Source: Pseudo-nitzschia pungens (lineage: Eukaryota > Bacillariophyta > Bacillariophyceae > Bacillariales > Bacillariaceae). From it: a stretch of DNA of 64,000 bases. Shown here piece after piece: positions 20,047 through 30,728 of this stretch (positions within the stretch are counted from its first letter, which is position 1; every line of letters begins with the position of its first letter). The DNA lies in contig CM074759.1 of the NCBI GenBank assembly GCA_037355855.1, forward strand, positions 7,440,001-7,504,000, read 5' to 3'. The notes beneath the pieces were generated by a model, which had not been told where the DNA came from, did no database searches, and saw only the letters and a list, made by a program, of their open reading frames with translations. The translations under genes and the position numbers were made by a program.

Positions 20047-20272
20047 ACTCCAAGGCCCTGCCATCCTGCGTTACTGCAGCCATGACAACGTCTGGGTTGT
20101 TCTTGAATCTATCAGATGCGTACTCCAAGGCCCTGCCATTCTGCGTTACCGCAGTCATGACAACCTCCTTGCTGTTTTTCAATGCATCAGATGCATAGCG
20201 CAAGACAAGGCCGTTGCTCTCTACTGCCGCCATGACGACCTGCACAACCAACCAAGGATCTGCATCCCGCAA
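20047..20272 (-). pseudogene. DUF4116 repeat protein, 5' part (split by LINE insertion)
   Basis: The minus strand encodes 75 residues from ATG 20272 (MRDADPWLVVQVVMAAV), with three DUF4116 repeats, then runs into the LINE tail, which supplies a stop right after GRALE. The remaining repeats are at 1386-2280 and join in frame across the target duplication. The start is the first in-frame ATG; an upstream exon cannot be excluded. Upstream (20290-20420) lie a GAGAGAGCGAGCG stretch and a GATCGATCGAT run that could be its leader. Confidence 0.85.
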
Positions 20273-20627
20273 GCTCAGGGTTCCTCCCGCCTTCGAACGG
20301 CAGCGAGCGTTTCAAACATTGGAGTGATGAATGGGTAAGAGAGTGAGAGAGCGAGCGCGTGTGGGATTTTTCTGCTCGAATCACGGAATCGATCGATCGA
20401 TTGGATGAGTCGAGTCCGGTGGATTGATTGGATCGAGGGATGCTTGGACTGCTGCTTGTCCTACTGGTAGGTACCGTAAGGCTTACATGGTATGGTAGCG
20501 AAAAATTTGTCTCTTTTTGTTAAGGTTACTCATTCTGTCTGTTCGTCGACATCAAACAAACAGTACGGTACTTGTCCACTGTACCGGTACACGTATCTAC
20601 CGGTAATCTTACCGAACTGTTGGTATT
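20273..20627. other. Intergenic, probable promoter side of the DUF4116 gene
   Basis: No gene seen. Contains GATCGATCGAT near 20390 and, from 20460, the intergenic words TACCGTAAGG, ACGGTACTTG and CTACCGGTAATCTTACCG. Confidence 0.5.
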
Positions 20628-20976
20628 GAGTGATTCCCGAAATGTCTTAAACTATGTTGACATATAACCATTCCCGAAAACACTTATTTTTTAGAAAAAT
20701 TGCGCGCCCAACAGACTTACTTAATTCTGTCTCAACCGACAAGGCCTATTTTGGAATTTGGAATCTTTGTCGAAAACATAAAATCTCTCTCTCTACCCCC
20801 AACCTGCGCACCTGAAGATTCTTTTTTGGCGCGCGATTCCGTTCATGTTTATGTAACCATTGTAGTTGGACAGACAGCACTACAGCTTTTTATGTGCATC
20901 AGCATTAGATTTATTTGCCTGAGTAATCGGGAATCCAATTTAACATGTTTTATGTCACTTATTTTGGGAATCACTC
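20628..20976 (+). mobile_element. MITE copy 1 of a tandem trio (349 bp)
   Basis: Terminal inverted repeats start GAGTGATTCCCGAAA and end GGGAATCACTC, flanked by ATT at 20625-20627 and 20977-20979. The right terminal repeat is diverged (TTTTGGGAATCACTC). The interior shares AAGGCCTATTTTGGAATTTG with the neighbours. No coding capacity; the mobilising transposase is unknown. Confidence 0.82.
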
Positions 20977-20979
20977 ATT

Positions 20980-21379
20980 GAGTGATTCCCGAAATTAATA
21001 TGCGCAAAGATTTAGTTTAGATTATATGCCTACATACTTTTTGGCGCACCCAATGCACATGTTTTTATTTTGGACGACAGACAGGCGCCTAAGAGGCCTA
21101 TTTTGGAATTTGGAATCTTGTTACGAAAAACAAAAATTCTCTCTTTATTCCCTACCCCCCACCTCCATCAACTCATTTTTGCGCGCCGTTCTTGTTTTCA
21201 AGATTCCGTTTAAATCTAAACAAGTGTTTTAAATCTGTCGGAGCGTTCAGATGCTCGGACAGATTTTAAATTTTTCATACACAGAAATTTAGATTTGTGT
21301 GTTTGAGCACATAACGATATGTGTGCCACGTCACATTTAATGTAATAAACCATGTGTTTATTTATTTCGGGAATCACTC
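20980..21379 (+). mobile_element. MITE copy 2 of a tandem trio (400 bp)
   Basis: Starts GAGTGATTCCCGAAATTAAT, ends TTATTTCGGGAATCACTC, and is flanked by ATT on both sides (20977-20979 and 21380-21382). It contains the family words TTTTTGGCGCACCCAA and AGGCGCCTAAGAGGCCTATTTT, and a hairpin AAATCTGTCGGAGC...GCTCGGACAGATTT near 21230-21265. About 95 percent similar to copy 3 by eye. Confidence 0.9.
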
Positions 21380-21382
21380 ATT

Positions 21383-21754
21383 GAGTGATTCCCGAAATTA
21401 ATATGCGCAAAGATTTATTTTAGATTATATGCCCACATACTTTTTGGCGCACCCAACGCACGTGTTTTTATTTTGGACGACAGACAGGCGCCTAAGAGGC
21501 CTATTTCGGAATTTGGAATCTTGTTACGAAAAACAAAAATTCTCATCCGTTGAGTGACTGAAATTTTTGAGTCGGTTCTTGTTTTCTAGATTCCTTATAA
21601 ATTTAAACAGGCGTTTTAAATCTGTCGGAGCGTTCAGATGCTCGTTCAGATTTTAAATTTTTCATACACAGAAATTTATATTTGTGTGTTTGAGCACATA
21701 TATCGTCACAATTAATGTAATAAACCATGTGTTTATTTATTTCGGGAATCACTC
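21383..21754 (+). mobile_element. MITE copy 3 of a tandem trio (372 bp)
   Basis: Same ends as copy 2 and flanked by ATT at 21380-21382 and 21755-21757, so it shares one ATT with copy 2. It is close to copy 2 except for a changed and shortened stretch after 21540, where the TCTCTCTTTATTCCC part is replaced. Confidence 0.9.
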
Positions 21755-21757
21755 ATT

Positions 21758-22524
21758 GGTGACGAAAACTAACAAGTTTCCGTTTCTAGCACGCCTCGAT
21801 TACATGACAACAAAAACTACTACGTACAAGTATTTTTTTTCTACAGCTACCTACGAACGTACCAGTATTCGTACGTATGGTAGTAAAATGAAGTCCTTGG
21901 AGCAAGATAACTGCCTAATGGCTTCCGTACCCGTACGTACGTAACCTTACCGTAAGTAAGGATGTAGCAGTAAAGTAGGTTACGCGCCAACGGACTCGAC
22001 GAATCTCTCTCGAAAATTGATTCATGAATTTGTTTCTGTTTCTGACGCGTGCCATGCGCATATATCAAAGTTTTTGGGGGCTTATGATTTTCGTGAATTC
22101 GTGTAACATTAAATCCGACAATTTCCGATAACTTTTATGCTGCCGGTTTCTCAATCGCTGAAGGAGCAGAACAGCGACCATTATCAGTTTTTTCTCACAT
22201 ACCGTAAGATTTACTGTAAACCTTACGTACCGGTATGTGGTTCGTACCAGTAGGACTACGTCTACCGGTAGCTAGTACGGTTATCGTATGAGCAAACGCA
22301 CACTTTTGAGAGACGTCCCGTACGAAAACGAAAACAGAACGCCCGAAAAAGACGTCTTCCATACCATACGAAATCTGGAACCGAACTGCGGACTGCTGAT
22401 GTTTTCAAATCGACAATCCTTGCAATCGAATACAATTGTTGCCATTGATCACACGCAACGAATTTGGCGCCACACATATCGCATGCGTAGACTATAGAAG
22501 AACAAATAAGGTAGCACGGGGGTA
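21758..22524. other. Intergenic, upstream of the Ser-rich gene
   Basis: No gene recognised. Rich in CGTACG, ACCGGTA and GTAAGGTT words at 21870-21960 and 22200-22290. The last 200 bp are the likely promoter of the gene at 22525. Confidence 0.5.
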
Positions 22525-23568
22525 ATGGGATACCGTAAAACCTCGTCTCTCGTGGAGGCGGCGGACCATTCGCCGATTCGAAAGAAGGAAATCAAAACTT
22601 CTGTCGCATCCTCCTCTACGCAGTCGCCGTCGCCGTCGTCGTCTCCATCCTCTTCCTTCTCTTCCTCCAATAGAAATATATCGAGCGCGGAAGAGAATGG
22701 GGTTGCAAGCATATCGAGAACATTCAATTTGCTTGATTTCGGGACAGACTTGTCATGCAGTGATTGTGATAATGACACCGATTCTTCCAGTTTCTTGACG
22801 AGGAGAGCGAATAGAGGCGCCGCCACGATAGGTGCAAAACCACCACTGGAGCAATCGAAACCACCCACGACAATACACACACTCGGTCACAGAAACAGAA
22901 TACGAAGCCGACCTGTATCGTCAATGTCGTCGTCAAACTCATCTTCTGTCTCATTCCAATCATCGTCGACGAACAGTCTATCATCGTCGATTTCTTCTTC
23001 GCGCACGTATGGCACTGCCGGTAACGAGGACACAGACTACCAGATAAAGAACACAAATGATGCCCTCGTCGGGTCTATTTCGGCCGCAATAAATTTCTGT
23101 CGTCATGCAGGAGTTCCGAAGCCGAGCATTTTGCAGCTGGAACGAAACTTGGAAATGAAAAGGTACTTTGCGGTGCTCAGTCGCATACAAAACTACATAG
23201 GCTGTATAAAGTCTGAAAGTAGGGAGGAAACAATGACCAAAATACACCTGGTTGCAACTTCATGGGAAGCACTCTGCAGGTGTAAAGCGCTAGAATACAA
23301 ACTTGCATATAAAAATGTTGCTCATTTGAGGAATGCAAATGCTGTCATCGACGACCCATCCTCAGCAAAAATCTTGTCATCATTCTCCTTGACGACGACG
23401 TCGTCGTCGGCAGCATCGTCTTCGCTTTCGCGAACTTCAACAGGAATAATCAGTGAGTCCGACATCCAGAGAGCGATACAGCTACAAATCAATCTCGCCG
23501 AACAAGTCACGGCGTGTCAGAAGAAGTTGTATCTTGTACGACGTTGGCAGCGCCAGATCCTTTCTTGA
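22525..23568 (+). CDS. Ser-rich protein of unknown function
   Basis: 347 residues from ATG 22525, uninterrupted. The first half is low-complexity and Ser-rich (SPSPSSSPSSSFSSSNR; SSSNSSSVSFQSSS), probably disordered, with a DCDNDTDSSS acidic patch. From about residue 180 to the end the protein looks folded and helical (SAAINFCRHAGVPKPSILQL, MKRYFAVLSRIQNYIG, ALCRCKALEYKLAYKNV), interrupted by another Ser/Thr tract and ending in a helix (AIQLQINLAEQVTACQKKLY). No signal peptide or transmembrane segment. I do not recognise the family. Composition and codon use look like a host gene, and the long intact frame supports it being real. Confidence 0.75.
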   Translation: MGYRKTSSLVEAADHSPIRKKEIKTSVASSSTQSPSPSSSPSSSFSSSNRNISSAEENGVASISRTFNLLDFGTDLSCSDCDNDTDSSSFLTRRANRGAATIGAKPPLEQSKPPTTIHTLGHRNRIRSRPVSSMSSSNSSSVSFQSSSTNSLSSSISSSRTYGTAGNEDTDYQIKNTNDALVGSISAAINFCRHAGVPKPSILQLERNLEMKRYFAVLSRIQNYIGCIKSESREETMTKIHLVATSWEALCRCKALEYKLAYKNVAHLRNANAVIDDPSSAKILSSFSLTTTSSSAASSSLSRTSTGIISESDIQRAIQLQINLAEQVTACQKKLYLVRRWQRQILS

Positions 23569-24753
23569 AGCAGCAAGGCGTTGAGCAAACGGGAGTCGTA
23601 GGTATAGCAAGGCATAACTGCTGAACACTGTACTTTGCACAAAGAACGCTTCCACAGTGGTGTGGGATGAACCAAAACCTGGATGAAAACCATGTGCTGT
23701 TTTCAAAATTGATACAGCGAACGCAAGATACGACTACCGTACGTACGAACCTATTGGGATACAATAAATAAATACTGCTAATATCAACTACACGTATTGA
23801 ATAGGGTACACATTCGTTAGTCAAAGATACTATTTTGACAATAACGGTGGATGTAAGTGGAACCCTTTTTTTGGCACAGGTCGATCAAATTAGTACGGGT
23901 TATACTCTCATTGTAGTTGACTCTGTGAAGCATTACCTCCCAATAGGTGTATCGTGCCATCGTTGATTCTGTTAGACGATAAGTGATCTATTTTGATGGA
24001 AAAAGCAGCAGGTAACCTTACGAGTACGGTAAGTTACGAGGATGGGATAATTAATAATTACTGCTGCAACTCACTTCAAATACAACTGCTTGGTAATCTT
24101 AGCGGTTAAATTAAGACTACGGTACCGGTAAGGTTACCGATCAACTACAGAATTAATAGCATGTACTATGTACCCACGGGTACGAGTACAGTACAAAGGA
24201 GGTAAGGTTACCATACTCTTAGTTGTTCTGTGGTGGTACCTTACGTTTTGGACCTGGTAATTGGGGTAATTTTACGGTACGGATATGTACGTCCTGGTAG
24301 GCGTACGGTAGGTAAGCCTTAGGTACCGGCATGGAATTGAGATTGACGATGGTTTGTTACACGCAATAGTGAGATTCCCCCGATTGATCGATTCCCCTAA
24401 AATTCAAAATGAGTATGAGTAATATCGGTATCGTGCATGGGGTTTGCATTTTGCATGCACACGTTGAAAGTTGAATTTTCAAACTTCCTGAGGATCTTCT
24501 TCGGTTTTGGTGTCAAGCCGACGTGTGTGATTGGATTTTTTTGGAAAAAAATCAACGACACCTGACGACACCGATGTATCAATGAAGCATCAACTGACCA
24601 CAGCTATCGCCAACGAGACCTTTCTCTTTCTAGAACAAAATTGATCAAGTGGAAGAGTTAGTGTCAACTTCAAGCTCCCCTCAGCAAACTTCGTTGAAAG
24701 AAACAATATTTCTCTACAGATATACGTAAAACCAATAATAAGAAATAAGAACA
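23569..24753. other. Intergenic, no gene seen
   Basis: No coding signal. 23990-24330 is dense in GGTAACCTTACG, ACCGGTAAGGTTACCG and CGTACGGTAGGTAAGCC words. The 3' UTR of the upstream gene and the promoter of the gene at 24754 must lie here. Confidence 0.5.
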
Positions 24754-26385
24754 ATGAAGATTCACGGTGCCGCAGTGTTGGCAATCTCTTGCATACCGTC
24801 TACGGTTGCGTTTGTGGGAAATACTCATACGTCCGCCGGCACGCAGCTTAACCTTCAAAGAGAAATCGGGAAAGATGGTGCCTGGGAGAACGTGATAGGG
24901 CCTGCAGTGACAGGATTGGCTGGCTTAACTCTGGCATCGCAAATGGCAGTTGCAGCACCTGCTGATCTCTTATCCGCCACAGCGCCAACTTTTGACGCGG
25001 CAACGCCAATCGTCCAGGGCGAAGGTATGTGATTTGCAAAGATTGATACAGATCAGTTATTGTCATCCTTGTATGAAATCTCCTTATTTAGCGCTTCTCA
25101 ATGCAACCGATTGCATTTCTGTTCATACCGACACCGACAAACTGTCCAATAGATTCGACACAGAGCATGCGTGCGATGAATGTAGAAACTTCACCCGCAA
25201 GTGCCATCTCGGGAACGAGCTTGCAAATTGCGGCAAAAAGCAACGACGACTTCTTGGATTTTTCGTTGCCGTCGTACGGGGATTCCATATCGTCATCTTC
25301 CGCGAAGGCCAAGTCAGGTGACAACGCCCCTGCCTTCAGCAATCCATTTGCCGACTTTGATTTCAGTGCTCCGAAAGCCGATGAAGCAGCGCCTGCGGAA
25401 GCACCGGCCCCAGCTCCCGATACCTCGGCCGAGGACAAGGCCGCCGCCGAAGCCGCGAAACAAGCGCAAAAGGAGGAAGCGGCTCAGCGAAAGGCAGAAG
25501 AAAAGGCCGCCCGGGAAGCCGAAAAGGCTGCCGAAAAACAAGCCGCGGCGGAGAAAAAGGCTGCCGAAGAGGCTGAGGCAGCACGGAAAAAGGCCGAGAA
25601 GGAAGCTCGTCGCGAGGCAGAGAGGGAAAAGCAACGCCTGGCCGTGCAGAGAGCCAACGAGGAGAAGGAAGAAAAGGCTGCAGCAGCCGCTGCTGCCGCT
25701 GAATCGGCTGCACCCGCAGAGGCAGCATCACCTTCCATCTCGATTCCCGATGTCAAGATCCCCGAATTCAAAGCACCGGATTATAATCTGGATCTTCCAG
25801 ACTTCAAGGCGCCCGATATCAAAATGCCAGAAGTGTCTATGCCGAAGTTTTCGATGCCCAAAATTCCGGATGTCCCGAAGGTCGAAACTCCAAGCTTTTC
25901 CACTCCTAGCACCAGCAGTTTTTCTGCTCCCTCCTTTGAGGCGCCTAAGGTACCTAGCTTCTCTGCTCCTTCCTTCAGTAGTGGCAGCAGCTCCGGAGGA
26001 TATACGTCGCTCGATGATACCAACGTTGTGGATGATCAAGAAGAGCGTGACCAAAGAGCCAAGGACGCGAGAACAGCATTTAACGAAGCAGATGCAAATG
26101 CAAAGGTAAGATTTTCGGTCGAAGGGAAAGTCGCTGTCCTTGAATCTCTCTTGTCATGTCCGTAGCACTGAGTGTATCGGTATTCTGATAATTTCCATGT
26201 CCATCTTGATTGTTTTCTCCCGAACCAAAACGTTGTGATCGCAGGAAGTTGAGAACAAGGCGAAGCAATTGCGAGCTATTGCCGATGACAAGAAGAAACT
26301 TGCCAAAGAGGCCAAGGATGCAGCGTGCGAAACTCGATTCGGTGGAAAGATTTTGTGTATTCGACCGTTTGGCATTGGATATTAG
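24754..26385 (+). CDS. Plastid-targeted Ala/Glu/Lys coiled-coil protein (3 exons)
   Basis: Exons 24754-25024, 25153-26105 and 26245-26385 are joined by GT-AG introns of 128 and 139 bp and give 454 residues; phases match at both joins. The start (MKIHGAAVLAISCIPS) is a signal peptide followed by TVAFVGN, an ASAFAP-like plastid-entry motif. A second hydrophobic stretch ending ASQMAVAAP (about residues 50-70) could be a thylakoid transfer segment or membrane anchor. Then come an acidic linker, a long charged helix of AAEAAKQAQKEEAAQRKAEE type, and a Pro-rich array of short repeats (PDVKIPEFKAPD, LPDFKAPDIKMPEV), a pattern that could form an extended strand. The C-terminus is another charged helix. 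Family not recognised; a structural role in the plastid is a guess. Confidence 0.8.
25025..25152 (+). other. Intron 1 of the plastid coiled-coil gene
   Basis: Donor GAAG|GTATGT, acceptor CCAATAG|ATTCG. Exon 1 ends one base into a codon and exon 2 supplies the other two. The earlier TATTTAG at 25091 would break the frame. Confidence 0.75.
26106..26244 (+). other. Intron 2 of the plastid coiled-coil gene
   Basis: Donor CAAAG|GTAAGA, acceptor GATCGCAG|GAAGTT, phase 0. Downstream codons continue the charged helix to a TAG at 26383. Confidence 0.8.
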
Positions 26386-26831
26386 AGTGCTTCCTTTTTC
26401 GATAAAACTATCGAGGGACCGCTGCCACGAGTACAGTTTGTCTTCGACGCATCGTCGGGACAATGAAAAAAATAGTTCTACTACTACTGCCTACACAACC
26501 ACCTTTGAACACCGAAGACGTTCGGTTGTGGGGGAAAACAATGCCGAAACTCTGAACACTACCGGGACAAATTACAATAAGACTAGTTTTCTGCAACAAA
26601 GATTTGTTTTCGTCGCTGAACTAATGTAATCTATAGGTGTGATGCTGTGCTATTTGATATCGATTGCGATGTAAAAGGGATGGTAAGGCAAGCATTCTCT
26701 GTGGAAAAGTGGAATCTGTCATCGGGCCAACCCCATTCTCTACATGGCGATCCATTTGCCTCCCTGGCAGATCGACGAACCGCCGTGCTACAAATCGGAG
26801 AAAAGAAAAGGTTTCGTTTCTAAGTTGTTGC
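26386..26831. other. Convergent intergenic region
   Basis: Lies between the 3' ends of the plastid coiled-coil gene (plus) and the first MFS gene (minus). No gene seen; it should hold both 3' UTRs. Confidence 0.5.
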
Positions 26832-28532
26832 TTATTCGAGTTTCTTGGCCTTTCTAGTGTCATCGGGGATTTCCGAGCCGCGTGTTTCATTGCGGCGATA
26901 CAAAATTGCCATGGCAAAGGCCAGCGCATAATTGGTTCGTGAGCACCAGAGGAATAGATCGTCGGTTCCAAACAACGCCTGGAATTTTCCACCCAAAATG
27001 GCTCCCGTCGATCGACCCATTCCATTGTAAATTCCATTCAGTAGGAGGAGCACGGTCGCTCGAAATTCCGGGGGACCGATCTGGGTTGCATAAATCGTCG
27101 AGGAGCTCCAAAAGACTCCATAGGTGGTGCCCCGGATCAAATCGATGAGGTATACATAATAGGGATGGTCCATCCGTTTCAGCAGCGAAAATCGAGCACC
27201 CGTGCACACCATGCTAAGAACCAAGACATTCTGGATCCCCAGCAACCGAGAGACACGACCGGAATACCAAAACATAGCAGCTCCGGCAACACTGGAAAGC
27301 AGGCGACTCTGCCCTATGTGCGCCGTGCTACACCCGGATTCTTGGTATCGGGGATCTGAAAACGCGGATCACGAAAGCGAGCAAGCAATCAAGCAATCAA
27401 TCCAACGGATCGATGGGCGATTGGTGTCAGAGCGGATGGCTCGATCACGATTTGGTTCCCGTGTCTCATTGATGCCGTGCGAAATGCTGCATTGTTTTTA
27501 CTCACAAGAAAATGCGTCCGAGACGCCCCCCGAAGCTCCGGCGATGTATATGCATATGAAAAACAGCAAATGAATTGTGTCTCGAAAGCAGCAATCTGCA
27601 ACGGTTCGGGCGACCGAACGCGTCGGTGTCGAGTCCTTTTTTTTCGAGGGATCACGGTTGGTGTCGCCGTTCCTTGCGTGTTCTTTCGTGAGATTCGACG
27701 ATGCCGTGTCGGCATTCCCAACTCTCGTGGGTGCAGCATTGTGGAGTTGTCGAATGAAGAGCATCGGGGGGATTGTCAATACAATGCGAGACAAAAAGAG
27801 AAGATTGAATCCGGACGATAGCTTCCAAAGGAAATTCAACGGGACATTGTTGTGCGTGTTGTCTCGACCGTGGTCCCCCATTTCTACTCCGCCATCGGCG
27901 ATCGAGTCTTGCGCCATGCTCAGCAATCGCCCGCCCAGGTTCGTTCCGAAACCGCTTCCCAGAATGCTAAAAAAACGAACCTTGCCAAACTCGCCCTTGT
28001 CCTTGAGTTGTCCCATAATGATTCCATCCAGTATCGGTTTCACCGGGGATTGGAAAATCCCGGCAATCAGCATGGCGAGCATCATCCATATTGGTTTGTC
28101 TAGAATCGCGAGGGAAACCTGGCTTGCGGTGGCGATCAGAATGCTCGAGCAGAGAATTTTGAACGATCTCCGTGTCGCCTTTTCGTTCCTGCCGAAATCG
28201 CGCTTTCCATTGCCAGCGCATTTTTCACCGCCATCTGTCGCCGTTAACATGCTCCAGATAGGAACCGTGAGGAAAGTAGTCAAGGGCGTTAGCGAGTGCA
28301 GCATTCCACTAGTAGTCCCATCGAAACCTTTTGATTTGTAGTAAAGGGATAGAAATTGGCTGTCCACCGCAATCGACATGGAATACGAGAAGTATATCAG
28401 GCACCCGAGCACGAATGAATAACTGCGCAATTGCGACGGTGACGGTGACGCCAGTGTCGACGAGGTTCCCTTGGTTGGGTTTGTGCCGCCGCCGGCTTTC
28501 GAGCAGGTCTCGGGCCCATTTCCGCTCGCCAT
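26832..28532 (-). CDS. MFS transporter, paralogue 1 (2 exons)
   Basis: Exon 1 is 28532-27506 and exon 2 is 27355-26832, giving 516 residues from the first in-frame ATG; an in-frame stop lies just upstream of the earlier GTG. The intron (150 bp, donor TTCTT|GTGAGT, acceptor TTTTCAG|ATCCC) keeps the phase and restores a segment that aligns with paralogue 2 (SRLLSSVAGAAMFWYSG against SRLVSSMAGAPMFWFSG). About 10-12 hydrophobic helices, such as YSFVLGCLIYFSYSMSI at the start and ATVLLLLNGIYNGMG near the end, and the LIADGIIMGQL/GKVRFFSILGSG region fit the MFS_1-like (NupG/MFSD6-like) group. Substrate unknown. The central loop is charged. The second paralogue is 4.5 kb away on the same strand. Confidence 0.85.
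27356..27505 (-). other. Intron of MFS paralogue 1
   Basis: Read on the minus strand: GTGAGTAAAA at the start, CGCGTTTTCAG at the end. One base of the split Tyr codon is in exon 1 and two in exon 2. Confidence 0.8.
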
Positions 28533-28937
28533 CGTTCCAAGAATCTGTCTCCTCTTTGTTCTCTTCGACTCGGGTCGAGAGTTTGTCGGAGAGACTTTTG
28601 GCGACGCGGATCCTGTTACGTATGTAATGCAGAAAGTCAACACGGCGAGACTTCACGGGACATGATGAATAGAAATTCAACGTTTATCGTGCGGGTGAAG
28701 TTCGCTCGCAATCTTGCTGCAACCTGCAACCAAAAAATACAAGAACGCATCATGTCAATGAATCTCAATCGAAAAAAGGGAATCTGGAATTGAAATCAGA
28801 TGAAGATTACGGTAAGGATTCCAACAAATTCTTCTCCCGATTACTAGTAATTTTAAAAAAGATACGAGGAAGGTTACCTGGTATGTAAGGTACTCTTAAT
28901 CTTACTCGAGTTACGGTCCTTTCTCGTTGTGATCACG

Positions 28938-28970
<33 letters not shown>

Positions 28971-29908
28971 GGTACGAGTAATTACGGGTACAAGCAAGTA
29001 TGTACTCGTAACCTTCTTACTGGATGCCCGTCAAAAACTATTTTGAAGGAACTTTTTATGGATGTGACAGCAGACAGCGTTGGTGATAACTCTGCCCATA
29101 CACCCTCTCTGTTCAAAGCGAAGACAGCATCTTTTAGCCAACACTCTACACTCTAAAATGCTCTATATTCACTTCATTTAAACATCTTTGCTTATTCTTC
29201 CCTCAGGAAGCACACCATGAATAATGGACGGAGGAGGCCAAAAATGGGGATCGAGTTTGTCAAGTTACAGCTTTGAGCCAGCCGTGCCTTCAGGCTTGCA
29301 TGCAATATGCACTCTATATTTAGCCAATCAGACTACAGAGTTTTGAATACAATATCTGTCCTTTGACAGGCACATCGACTCCTCTGTCATGAATTCTGTG
29401 AAATTCCAAAATAAAATCTTGCCAGTCTGTTTGTTGAAATAAGAAGTACTTGTTTCTGTTTCTCATAGTAACATACTCCTCTACTCCCACTTTGTTGTTC
29501 TTCCAGAGAAGTTGTAGAAAACAGGTCTTTGAAGGGGTCCGATGAGTGCTACTATGAGGAGCAAAAGGTTGAAGCTATCCAGAAGCCATAAAAGAGCGCT
29601 CCAAAGTTTGAGGATGCAAACCCAAGAACATAAGGAGATTCCAACAATGATGATTTGCCTTTTTGTCTTTCTTAAATCTTTGACATAGATTGTTTATGTA
29701 TCAAATAACGCTTGAGTGTAGATGTGACAGGTGTCCATCAACCAATATAGTACTAGAAGGCAGAATGTTGTCACTACTTTAAGTTTGTCTACGAAGTAAC
29801 AGAGAATGGTCACAACAATGTAAGGGGTAACACCGCCACTTTTGTGGGGCAAATCAATCCTGTGATATCAATCATACTGCAAAAATAACATGACAACAAA
29901 CTGGGAAA
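28533..29908. other. Upstream of MFS paralogue 1, then decayed repeat DNA
   Basis: 28533-28800 is the likely leader and promoter of the minus-strand MFS gene. A TG dinucleotide run follows at 28939-28969. From about 29160 to 29908 no intact frame is seen; the minus strand has short open pieces that may be the decayed C-terminal half of the transposase at 29909-30415. Confidence 0.5.
28939..28969 (+). repeat. (TG)n microsatellite
   Basis: About 15 TG units in a row, directly after GATCACGA. Confidence 0.95.
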
Positions 29909-30415
29909 TCAGTTACCAGACCCATCCTTTTTTAATGTCTCCTCATTGGTGAGAATATTTTTCAAATTTCTGATCTTATCCGTCTCTCCTTCCCATACAG
30001 CTCCTGGGTGATGACTATAAAATTCCGGTCCACTGTGGACCCTCTCTCTTGATGGTAGAACAACTATTACAGCAGCCTTACCAATTAATGTAGTGCATCC
30101 CTGAACTTTCCACCTTATCTCACTAGTAGACAACTCATGTTGCCCATGGATACCCTTTTCAACCCTAAAATTTTCTCCTTGTCTGGCAGTATTGGCAGCT
30201 GAGTCTCCACTGTCACCAGTTTCATCCATAGTGATGATGCAGTTGGGATAGATCAATTTATGATGCACCTTTTGTTGGGATACATGCCTGATATCAACCT
30301 TCACACCAAACATGTCTTGCCACTGGGGTTTCTGTAACAGATGTTTGTAGCCCAGAGAAATGAAGAGCTCATAAATCATGTCATTTATATGATCCAGAAT
30401 GAGTATGTAGCCCAA
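29909..30415 (-). pseudogene. Fragment of a DDE-type transposase
   Basis: 168 residues of open frame on the minus strand. The arrangement CIITMDETGDSGDSAAN, then FRVEKG, then STSEIRWKVQGCTTLIGK, then a beta-rich stretch (AAVIVVLPSR) resembles the catalytic core of DDE-superfamily endonucleases found as transposases in protist genomes, where an aspartate in (V)DE(V/T)G, a conserved KG and a TTLG motif occur in that order. It has no plausible beginning, ends early, and lacks the later catalytic aspartate and DxHxSR-type region in frame. Probably a dead remnant; its own terminal repeats were not found. The call rests on motif order only. Confidence 0.45.
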
Positions 30416-30728
30416 ACACCCTACAATGCTTCATATTTTTCACAGCATTGTTTTTAGACCATATTCCTGCTTCTTGATATTGATAAACTCCCAGAGACAC
30501 ATGTCATTATCAGGGATGACTGGGAGCATAGACCGACATACACTGCATCAATGAATGTTTTGCACAGCTTTTGGTACTGGAGCGGTAGAAATTGCACTTT
30601 TTCACGCAAATTATGCAGCGTAATGAGTACTTCTAGAAATTAGTAAAAAAAAAACAGAAATAACGTTTAAGGGGTCAGGGGAAACTCGTAATCTTTGTTT
30701 TCAACGTAATTTTAAGTCATCTTTCAAT
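30416..30728. other. Non-coding stretch between the transposase remnant and a MITE
   Basis: No gene seen. It may hold the decayed 5' part of the transposase; an A-run at about 30644-30653. Confidence 0.45.

Noticed and set aside
25201..26109. 302-codon plus-strand frame, very Arg/Pro/Lys-rich
   Set aside because: Shadow of the plastid coiled-coil gene in another frame; composition follows from its Ala/Glu/Lys codons.
28533..28643. N-terminal extension of MFS paralogue 1 from 28643
   Set aside because: The codon at 28643 is GTG and an in-frame TGA lies just upstream; the first ATG is 28532.
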